The notes beneath the pieces are model-generated. The model saw only the letters and a list, made by a program, of their open reading frames with translations. It had not been told where the DNA came from and did not search any database. Both the position numbers and the translations under genes were made by a program. Positions 54,961-64,000 of a stretch of 64,000 bases of DNA are shown one piece after another (the first letter of the stretch is position 1; each line of letters begins with the position of its first letter). This DNA is from Liolophura sinensis (lineage: Eukaryota > Mollusca > Polyplacophora > Chitonida > Chitonidae): contig NC_088299.1 of assembly GCF_032854445.1 (NCBI RefSeq), positions 8,222,324 to 8,286,323 of the forward strand, in the 5' to 3' direction.

Positions 54961-55900
54961 ATGTCATGTGTAACATCATAGATGGCGCCTCTTGTATTAT
55001 CAGATCTTTACATATTAACGGGAGATACGTAATCGTCCGTTACTTTTGAATCACAATCTATTCGGTTAAGGCCGTAAAGGTAGCCATGCTCATTACATCT
55101 GCATGATGCTTTTATGAACAGTTGCAATCAAAGCGCGACTGAGATACTTGTTATTTGACCTGGTACTCATTCATGGACCACGAATTTGAACGTTCATCTC
55201 CATGCAGTAAGTTTAGTAACAGATGTGTAAGGTATGAACTCGTCTTTAGTGATAGCCAAATAATGTTGGCTGTGTGCTTAGACCGTTGGGGATTTCGATC
55301 TGTCAACAATTTTCCCACCATACAACGGGCATATTCGTATTTGACAGGGTGTTGTTTTGTTTTGTTTTTTTTTTTAACCCAGATTTTTATTTTAATGACG
55401 AGCTCGTAAAATTCCTTTGCGCCTTACACAATGCTATGTACTATTTTGTTCTATCCTGTAGTACAGGTCGAGTTGTTACGTCGTTCCTAACAACTATTCA
55501 GTCATATGGTGACAAGGAATTATTACAGGTGTGTGTGTGCAAATGAGCCTTTTAATTATTTTGTCTACTTATGGCGAATCCATGCCGCCAAAGAGCTGCC
55601 GTCACTGAAGTATCATGACGTAGACACCAGACATGACACCACACCCAGTCACTTCATATAGGCCTACTGACACCGGGCCAACCAGTTCTGTGCGGAGAGC
55701 CAGGCTGGACAGCAACGAGTACATGAAGGCCTACCATTCTTCGCCAGGGTTGGATCCCAGGTCTCCCAAGTTCGGGACGGACGCTCCCACCATTAGCACC
55801 GCAGCGGTCCTCTCCTTTGATCCGTCACATCTTTAAGTGTATGTGTGGTTACAAAACACTGATGCAGCACAAGAACATTCCAGTGTTACAGCAGAAATCG
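54961..55900. other. Spacer without recognised features
   Basis: Several short frames are present, none with a recognisable domain. The sequence has 'taggccta' motifs, which are frequent from here to the right edge. Confidence 0.4.
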
Positions 55901-55919
55901 ATGTGAGATGAGTGCCCAT

Positions 55920-56338
55920 GCCGTGTATTCCAACCCCTGTTGGGATTCATTATGGGATGTACCCCAACAGTTGTCTAGGACGAATGCCCAAGCGGTGTAT
56001 TCCAATCATATTGTCTAAGGCGAATGACCAAGCGGTGTATTCCAATCATGTTGTCTAAGGCGAATGACCAAGCGGTCTATTCCAATCATATTGTCGAAGG
56101 CGAGTGACCAAGCGGTGTATTCCAATCATATTGTCGAAGGCGAACGCCCAAGCGGTGTATTCCAATCATATTGCCTAAGGCGATTGACCAAGCGGTGTAT
56201 TCTAATCATATTGTCGAAGGCGAGTGACCAAGCGGTGTATTCCAATCATATTGTCTAAGGCGAACGCCCAAGCGGTGTATTCCAATCATGTTGTCTAAGG
56301 CGAATGCTCAAGCGGTGTATTCCAATCATGTTGTCTAA
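55920..56338. repeat. 40-bp minisatellite, left part
   Basis: The unit 'ttgtctaaggcgaatgacca' plus 'agcggtgtattccaatcat' is repeated about nine times from 55980, with degenerate units before. The repeat continues at 60485 on the other side of the Harbinger element. Confidence 0.95.
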
Positions 56339-56477
56339 AGCTGCGTTTACCGAACACGCGGTATGCGGATTGCGGGTCGCGGCAACGGAATGCGGTATGC
56401 GAAACGCGGTAAATATACCGCACTGTCTATTTATCGGTACGCGTTACCGTGGCGGTATCACTTCAGGTTTCATAAGC

Positions 56478-58617
56478 ATGGCGCCCATCTGGTCCGCCCC
56501 TTCTCAATCACGACGCAACCGAATCCAGCAGGATGTAATCATCGCTGTTGGGGCCTTTGTGATAGCAAGGAAGAGACGTTCTAGACGAAGGCGAAGATGG
56601 GCAGTTCATCCTATTTTCAAGAGACGGAAGGAACAAGGAGCATATCACAACCTGGTACAGGAGCTGGGATTAGACGAAGATATGTTTCAACGCTACTTTC
56701 GATTCAGACGTGAACAATTTGCCCAGCTCTTGTTCGTACTACGTGGGGATCTTGTCAAGTTCCATCGATCGACAGAAGTCCTTTGTCCAAGACAACGTTT
56801 GGCAATTTGCATAAGGTAATAAATAAACGCAAATAGGACTTTTCAATACTTGTAATTGTTTTACTGGAATGATAGAAACCAAATATTGACGTAAGATAGG
56901 TGCAAATGACTTAACTTTTTGACTTCACAATATTATGCCGTTAACTGAAAATAGTTTTTGTCCAAGGCATGGCTTACAGGTAACAATGAAAACAATTAAA
57001 ATCACAGCAAAGTAATCAGAAACCCTTCTTGATTTAGATTCGCAACGCGACAAGAGATTACTGTATGCGAAGTTGTTCTGTTCTGCACAGCTACTATTGA
57101 AAAGTCATGTGCATAGCCGCAGAAAGCAGGTCGGACGTTGCTCCAGAACACTCGTTTTGGCTCCGTATCCCTGTGTCCTCGTAGTGGGTAGATATCGGCG
57201 GCAGGTGCTTGTTAGCATATTGAACATTTGGAGCAAAAGGAGCAAGTTCATTTCGCGGTGGTAGAGGCGTTAGGCGAATCTGTATTCCACTCTGATTTTC
57301 TGCGTTAAATAAGACTTGTGACAATTGGACCTTAATAAATGCTTGTGTTTCCTTTGGTAGTTTCTTCATACGCTTGGCATAACTCGCGAATAGCAGCTCA
57401 TCGGGATTAGTTTAGGTATTTCCTTGAAGTTCTTCATGATTCTTCATGCTTTCATTAATGAAATCAGTCAGAGCTGCTTCAATTGAAGAAGTGTCCTCTG
57501 CTAAGTGTCGTTTTCCACTTCTCTTTGGAGCTTTACCGACTCTTCCAGTAGATGTGCTTGGGGTAGGCGAAACTGATGAAGCTGCTGTTTCCAGTGGCAG
57601 AGATTCACTAAAGGAGCTAACTTCAGACCTATGAAAAAAAGAATGTAGTCAATCTACTTATAACTATGCTATTTTTGCAGGTACCTGGCAACCGGGGAAT
57701 CATATGCATCGCTCGCCTTCAGCTATCGCGTCGGTGTCTCTACAATATCTAAGTTGGTACCAGAAGTATGCGATGCTATTTGGAAACAAAGAGATGTTGC
57801 GATGAATGTACCCAGCACCAGCGACGACTGGAGATTGATAGTAGCTAACTTTTGGGAGAATTGGCAATTCCCACACTGCTTAGGTGCACTAGATGGGAAA
57901 CATGTGGTTATGATGAAGCCTTGGAAATCGGGGTCTTTATATTTTAATTATAAAGGGACTTGTTCTATCGTTCTAATGGCCCTTGTTGATGCTAACCTTA
58001 AGTTCATTGCAATTAATACCGGTTCGTTGGGTAGAAATAGCGACGGAGGAATCTTTGCCCGAAGTAACATGTGACAACGTTTCGCTAATGGGACATTCAA
58101 TTTTCCATCTAGCTCAGTGATACCGGGTTTTGAAAGTCTTGGTCCTTTACCATATGTTGCGGTGGGAGATGAGGCGTTCCCTCTACTTCCAAACTTAATG
58201 CGCCCTTTCCCTGGTAAAGATAACTCTTTGGAAAAGCAAATATTCAACTATAGACTAAGTCGAGCTCGTAGAATAGTGGAAAATGCATTTGGTATTTTGG
58301 CCGCTCGATGGAGGGTATTTCACATGAAAATCGCCCTGCACCCATCCCATGCCAATTCCGTCGTCAAAGCTGCATGTGTACTGCATAACATGTTGCAGAG
58401 GACAAGTAATCCAGCCCAATTGACTCAGCTGATGGAAGAAATGGCAGACATGGACGCCGTCGATAGCCTCGCTCCTTTGTCACGTATGGGAAACAGGGCC
58501 AGTGAAGAAGCAATTTCTGTTCGTAATACCTTCAAGGATTTCTTCATGAGAGACAAATCGCTTCCATGGCAGAGACAACACGTGTTGAGAGGTTCTTTTG
58601 ATGCTGATAACAATTGA
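56478..58617 (+). pseudogene. Harbinger (HARBI1-type) DDE transposase with one nonsense codon
   Basis: Exon 1 is 56478-56815 and exon 2 is 57681-58617, joined IR|YLATGESYASLAFSYRVGVS in phase. Exon 1 starts MAPIWSAPSQSRRNR and contains a basic stretch (RKRRSRRRRRWAVHPI). Exon 2 has the DDE_Tnp_4 catalytic motifs: the first Asp in GALDGKH, the second in ALVDANLKF and the Glu in RIVENAFGILAARW. It ends in RGSFDADNN. The enzyme would cut and join the element's ends. An in-frame TGA at 58072-58074 follows RSNM, and the frame continues unchanged after it. No other lesion is seen, so the inactivation looks recent. Confidence 0.92.
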
Positions 58618-59376
58618 TGATACGTACCTGTTATCTTCATTAACACTCTGTGTACCAGCGCACGAATCGTTGTCGTCCGTTTCTTCAATATCAGGAACAT
58701 TAGTGTCGGCCCTGGAAAGAAACAAAGAATGGTATGTTGTCGTTTCAAATGATTTTCTTTTAGAAAGAACCTTGCAGTATTGCAGACTCGAACACAAACA
58801 CTGATATAAACAAGACTTGTTGGGTCCTGAAAGTGCATGCATCTCTTGCTTGGTTCAGAAACAGCAACACTTCTTCCTGCCAAAGTACATTGTGTTATTC
58901 ATTTGTAAGTATAGGCCTAGACAATGACCAAGTTGTTTTATTTGTGAACATACTCATTTTTAGCTATGTCTGGTTCCAGAAACGACAGATAATAACAATT
59001 GATGATACGTACCTGTTATCTTCATTAACACTCTGTGTACCAGCGCACGAATCGTTGTCGTCCGTTTCTTCAATATCAGGAACATTAGTGTCGGCCCTGG
59101 AAAGAAACAAAGAATGGTATGTTGTCGTTTCAAATGATTTTCTTTTAGAAAGAACCTTGCAGTATTGCAGACTCGAACACAAACACTGATATAAACAAGA
59201 CTTGTTGGGTCCTGAAAGTGCATGCATCTCTTGCTTGGTTCAGAAACAGCAACACTTCTTCCTGCCAAAGTACATTGTGTTATTCATTTGTAAGTATAGG
59301 CCTAGACAATGACCAAGTTGTTTTATTTGTGAACATACTCATTTTTAGCTATGTCTGGTTCCAGAAACGACAGAAT
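58607..59376. repeat. Tandem duplication of 385 bp inside the Harbinger element
   Basis: 58607-58991 and 58992-59376 look identical by eye. The unit contains a whole exon of the minus-strand gene and the end of the exon before it. Confidence 0.95.
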
Positions 59377-59592
59377 ATCAAAGAACTTCCATTTATGGAC
59401 TTTTTTAAGCTGCGTCACCACTTTTCTTTTCCTTCAGAAATCTGCGTTGCTTCAGGTAGCTATCTCGCAAGTTTTTCCATTTTCCTCGCCATGCCTTTCC
59501 TGTAATAATAAACAAAGGCGTTTTCTAGCCCTTGCACTTTTAAATAAGTAATACAATCATGTGCAAATGCGCAGATATCAACTCAAACATGA

Positions 59593-60002
59593 TTGTTTGT
59601 TTGTTTGTTTGATTGGTGCTTATAGCCATACTTAAGAATCTTTCACTTATATGAAGGTTTGCCAGCTTACGGGTGGAGGAAGCCGGAGTACCCGGAGAGA
59701 ACCACCGACCTTTGGTGAGTGCTGGCCACTCTTTCACATATGTCATACATCCAGTTCCACACACAGAGCGCAAACCAGGAGTACATCACAGTGGTGAAAG
59801 GCAAGTGATTTCGAGCGAATGCATCACTGCTTTTTTGCAGATGTACAAGCGTTGTCAATCACTTAGCCACCAAGGCCCCATAACAGTGTGAGCGAAAGAA
59901 TCATTACAATTCTCTGACCGAGGCTGGATTTGAGCCCGAGCCTCGTATGTCCGAACAGCTGAAAGACATGCGCCTTTAGCTACGCGGCCACGACCGGCTC
60001 CA
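59593..60002 (-). mobile_element. Longer SINE variant with 13-bp target duplication, nested in Harbinger
   Basis: The tail side reads TTGTTTGTTTGTTTGATTGG then 'tcacttatatgaagg'. The tRNA-like head, on the minus strand, has GTGGCCGCGTAGC (A-box side) and GGGCTCAAATCC (B box). AACTCAAACATGA flanks it at 59580-59592 and 60003-60015. It is about 410 bp against about 270 for the main family, sharing the tail-side region but with a different head and centre. Confidence 0.93.
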
Positions 60003-60484
60003 AACTCAAACATGAAGCTCATCATCTAGACCTTCCACTTTCAACGTTTTTGCTATGCTCTCCCAGGCATTACTCATCTTCTGCCCATCCATATGACTGT
60101 CGTCCTTGGCATCGAAGATGAAAGGCCGTTCCCTGACGAGTCCGACCCAACGTTCGATTGCATCGTCCGGAAGTTGTTTTCCTCTCGGCATTTTAGCTGT
60201 ATGAGCGCACGCAGGACTGCATGGAAACAATAAAAGAAAGTTCGGATAATTGCTGCACGTGGACTCTAAACCGTTACGGTATATTATACCGCGCGGAAAG
60301 ATCGCTACACCGACCGATCGGTTTTACCGCGTACCGCGTGCCGCGACCGACTCGCATAACGCATACCGCGTTCCGCGGTCCAGTAAACGGATTTAGGGAA
60401 ATGGCTTGGAGTGAAAAAATCTCTATACCGCATTCCGTTGCCGCGTCCCACGATACGCATACCGCGTGTTCGGTAAACGCAGCT

Positions 60485-60800
60485 TAAGGCGAATGCCCAA
60501 GCGGTGTATTTCAACCCTATTATCAAAGACAAGTGCAAAAAGGGATATAAATCCAACCCTGTTTGTCTAAGACCACTGCTTAACCCGTGTATTCCAACCC
60601 TGTTGTCTAAGACGAGTGCCTATAAGCTGTGTATTCCAGCTCTGTTGTTTACAAGTGCCCATGGGCTGTAAATCCAACCTTGTATGTTGTCTACGGCGAG
60701 TGTCAAAGGGCTGTAAATCCAACCAAGTTGTCTAGGACGACTGTCTAAGCAGTGTATTGCAACCCTATTCTCTAAGGCGAGTGTCTAAAGCGTGAAATTC
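60485..60800. repeat. 40-bp minisatellite, right part (diverged)
   Basis: It starts 'taaggcgaatgcccaagcgg', directly continuing the unit broken at 56338. Units here vary much more in length and sequence than on the left. Confidence 0.9.
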
Positions 60801-63800
60801 CAGACGACTGCTCGAACCATAATTGCTTAATTAGTATCAACATATCCCCCCGCTCCCCCTCCCCCAACATTTAATAAACAATATGACGAATATCCAACAA
60901 TCCTAAACCATTGTGCTTAAATTGGTTGTGCTACCGACAAACGGCGGTATTATTTCCACATTAACCTAAAAATCCGTGACTATAATAACGTATTAAAACT
61001 CATATCAAATAAATTAATATATGAGGTAATACCGCACATCTTTATCGAGAAACAGACGTGGTTGATGGAAAAGGCAGACCCACTTAAATAACATTTTTCA
61101 GTAAACTTAAGAACAAGCATTATTTATCATGGAAAGTAACATAATAAATAAAGTAAAGTAAAATAAAGTAAGTGTCAGTCAATCAACCAAGAAAGTCATT
61201 TATTTCAAGGGATAAGTCATTCAAAGCCAAAAGTGAAATGCAAATAACCGCGGTCAATCAAGAACGACTGAATGCTTTTATCCTAAATTAACGTCGGTAG
61301 TATTTCAGCCATATTCTGACGATATTGCCCCAGGAAAAAAGCTATTAGCAGATCAAATAGCTGTTGTGCTTCAAGTATTAACAAAAACTAAAATGACAAC
61401 ATTTTAAACAATGGATAATATATGAAAAGTATGCAAATTTATTACGATTATCAACGCATTTATTCAAACAGTTCGGTCAGTCAAACAATTTGACCCCGCA
61501 TGTGATTTACAATGATGTTTATAGCAGTGACACAAATCCAGATCAATCAAAACCCAAGATATCTCCATGCTTGTACGAATAATATCTTGGAAGCGAACTA
61601 AAATCAGCACAATAATGTATATGTAAAGTATAGAATGACATATAGTTTGCATCATGATCAAGCACGAGTGAGTAGCAACAAATTATTATAGACATAAACA
61701 TTTTTGGCAAATGTGGTTACACCATATTTTCAAATTTCGTCAAAATTCGACTAGTCGAATGAAAATACAGAACACGTCTTGTTTCATAAGTCTAGTTCAC
61801 ACAATGCGATTTGTTGAATTCTACCTCGTATGAAATAGCATTTGTCATAGCATTTCATTCCACTTTTCCAATTCGACAAATCGATACGACAAATTTGTCG
61901 TATCGACTCGTCGTATTTCCAGGAACAATATGACAAAATGGATTTGCACAACATTTGTATGCATTCTGTTAAAATCTATTGACGGTTCGCATATAGCATT
62001 TTTTTTATGTATTCTGCAAATCGGTGCGACGAATCGCATTGTGGGAACGTGGCTATAGCGAGACAACATATGTCGTTGACATTAAAGCATATACTTATAT
62101 ATATTCATTATTCGTAACGAGCCAAACTATGGAAGATGTAAATAAAAAAAGCATACAGTTCACATTATGTTTTCTTTGGGCATCCGAATTTATCACATGC
62201 CTTTGTTGCCAATAGGTAAATATAACACTATGGTTCGAACAAAAGCTACTTTAGACCTATTGTACGCCATACGTCATTTTATCTGTGCAGATAGAATTCA
62301 ATTTATGATGGTCAAAATCAGTTTTTGTTGTTCACAGATGGCATCGTTTGATTTTAGACACATCTGTATTTCATACTGAATCCAGCAACGTAAGCAATAA
62401 ATAGAATATTAACAAGCTAATAACAGGCTGATACTTTTCACTTGTGCTCGATGCTGCCCAACGCAGAACACCCTGGCCCATGTCTACGAGGCCTGCCTGT
62501 AGCATTTCAACCAGATAGTTAGAAAACATTCAGACTAAGTATCTTGGTAGATACGATATATTTTTACATTAATAGTTTACCAAAGGCCACAGTTGCTAAG
62601 TAATAAAATATTGCACTTTTGAAATACTTTAGTAGGCCTACGTGTAGCTTTCTGCATATCCTGCTTGAAACTATGCTCGATTGAAGTTTGCAGTCTTTAT
62701 CCAAATAATTTTTTAAATGGTAACATGGATATTAGTGATAGTACTTGTGTATGTGTGTAGAGCGATTCTGATATACAGCTTCTGACATTTGTTGAGGTGG
62801 GTGCTTTCGTGAATTATCGACCAATGTCAAATGATGTTCATTCCGAGAGTGAGGATGTTGGTAGTTGACTGATCACAGCAGAAGCAGACGACACATACTT
62901 CGTGACGTCATTTTGAACAGGACGCGCTGTTGGTGTATTGGACAGTTGCCAAGTCGACAAGCTGTCTTCTCCTACGCTAGCTCTACTCAACAAAGCTCGT
63001 TTTGTGCAAACTTTTTGTTGCCATGAAACTTGCAATCAACCACGACAGCCAAATCAGGAATACATTTATGAATACATTGCATGAGAGATAATGGTGAAAG
63101 TATACCTTGGTAGGCCTATATGTGACGACTATTAAGTGACTGACTTACATTTTGCCAATAAAATGTCTGGTGGCCGTCTACGAGTCCGAATATTATATCT
63201 GGTCTTTTCGGACCCAAGACAAGAACAGCTGCTATTTTGTGTTCTCCTGTGTGAATATTACGATTATATGTGTGAGGAAATAAATTATCTGAGTCAATAG
63301 GCCTAGTATATTTAAATTTCAAATTATATGCCATCTCGTCTGTTTGTGAGCAAAATTTTCGTAAAATGAGTAACATATTACTTGATAGTCCGCTCTTTCA
63401 TACCGTTATTGACACGGTTTTACCAAAAGGGATTGTGCCCTTGGCTTATTGCAACTAGGAGCATATTTTTTTTATCATAATGTTGCCGTGATGGTTAGGC
63501 CTACAACCAACTTAGTCAACGACCCCATTGTGTAACGTAAATCTTCCGCAAAACAATCGTATATAGGCTAAGATGATATAAACATATAACTTCAACATAT
63601 GTTGTTATATACGCGTATGATAGTTACAATCAACTTAAGCTACGATTCTTTTTGAGTTCAAATTATGTTGGTTATCACAAACGTCTTACAACTGACGCTG
63701 TTCATAGGCGTATAAAACAATGGCGCTTTGTTTACTCAAGTCAACAATGAAAAAATGCATAAATACAAATAAATTTTTACAATTATGGCAATCAAATTCA

Positions 63801-64000
63801 AAATGACGCTGCATATAATGTAAGCCAAAGATGCGGAAGCAAACTGGAGCATTTACAGTTGGCAGAATTATAAAAGCATGGCTCTACACTCAAACAAATC
63901 ACGTTTTGTCGTTGTATACTTAGGTTTACATATAATTTATTTCAGTACATCGGTTTTGTTAACAAATTATAGGCACTTCATTTCTCCACTTCCCAAGTCT
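60801..64000. other. AT-rich end region, no gene recognised
   Basis: Short frames on both strands show no domain or splice pattern I can support. It holds a MITE-like element at about 61793-62052 and several 'taggccta' motifs. No SINE of the main family was noticed. Confidence 0.45.
61793..62052. mobile_element. MITE-like element with central palindrome
   Basis: 'acacaatgcgattt' at the left (about 61797) faces 'cgaatcgcattgtgggaacg' at the right. Between them a 26-base perfect palindrome (61881-61906, centred on AAATTT) and several 'cgacaaat' and 'tcgtcgta' motifs occur. About 260 bp, no coding capacity. Confidence 0.6.

Larger units (their letters stand above)
57094..60191 (-). pseudogene. 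Harbinger MADF/BESS-type DNA-binding protein gene, damaged
   Basis: Proposed exons on the minus strand are 60191-60032 (MPRGKQLPDDAIERWVGLV, IFDAKDD, WESIAKTLKV), 59499 to about 59352 (KAWRGKWKNLRDSYLKQRR, then HKWKFFDILSFLEPDI), 58711-58628 with a duplicate at 59096-59013 (an acidic NVPDIEETDDND segment) and 57628-57094 (ending FIKVQLSQVLFNA, BESS-like). The order fits the MADF domain. In Harbinger elements this partner protein helps the transposase bind DNA and enter the nucleus. Lesions are a frameshift around 59406-59412, between KSGDAA and LKKVHKWK, and an in-frame TAA at 57412-57414. The first intron holds a SINE. The donor at 60031 is not a strong consensus and was chosen because it restores the domain. 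Confidence 0.75.
56339..60484. mobile_element. Complete PIF/Harbinger DNA transposon (4,146 bp)
   Basis: Terminal inverted repeats begin AGCTGCGTTTACCGAACACG at 56339 and, in reverse complement, at 60484. They run about 60 bases with some mismatches and are rich in GCGGTATGCG-type motifs. TAA lies on both sides (56336-56338 and 60485-60487), the 3-bp duplication typical of the superfamily. Inside are the two expected genes: a DDE transposase on the plus strand and a MADF-type DNA-binding protein on the minus strand. Both are damaged, so this copy is not autonomous now. Confidence 0.95.

Noticed and set aside
56064-56258. Repetitive plus-strand frame 'DQAVYSNHIV'
   Set aside because: Three 40-bp units make 120 bases, which keeps the frame open; it is minisatellite.
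58425-58883. Long minus-strand frames overlapping the transposase end
   Set aside because: Mostly antisense of the transposase; only 58628-58711 inside them has exon signals (MADF gene).

Overview
The window is animal nuclear DNA. It is AT-rich, its genes have many short exons with GT-AG introns, and tRNA-derived SINEs, MITE-like elements and minisatellites are scattered throughout. The main SINE family (tail ATAAATAAAT next to 'ACACCAATCA', head with Pol III A and B boxes) is of a type I associate with molluscs, so a mollusc or other lophotrochozoan is most likely. The species cannot be read from the sequence.

Layout. 1-6893 (minus): glucose-6-phosphate isomerase (GPI), eleven internal exons, cut by the window's left edge and with its first exon unfound. 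6894-17755: gene-free, with SINEs, repeats and a 200-base assembly gap at 7818-8017. 17756-26464 (plus): a GARRE1/KIAA0355-like gene in seven exons. 26465-34877: no coding exons seen, three minisatellites. 34878-41918 (minus): a twisted gastrulation (TWSG1) homologue in three coding exons, with an 83/85-matching hairpin in its first large intron from the 3' end. About 43033-43097: a short head-to-head promoter interval. 43511-50644 (plus): a RING/zinc-finger/UIM ubiquitin ligase of the RNF114/RNF166 group. 53300-64000: mobile-element territory, including a broken reverse transcriptase fragment split by a SINE, and a complete PIF/Harbinger element (56339-60484) with TIRs and a TAA duplication, sitting inside a 40-bp minisatellite.

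The four host genes belong to unrelated processes (glycolysis, Rac signalling, BMP modulation, ubiquitination). Nothing suggests that they work as a cluster, apart from the likely shared promoter of TWSG1 and the RNF gene.

The most unusual structure is in the RNF gene at 47282-47825. Eight head-to-tail 71-bp units each join the first 47 bases of a coding exon to the last 24 bases of the preceding intron. Each junction carries a branch-point-like CTGAC, a pyrimidine tract and usually a CAG, so the array forms a row of competing 3' splice sites in front of the true one. Other points of interest are the nested, datable transposon insertions and at least three unclassified repeat families recurring in introns and spacers.
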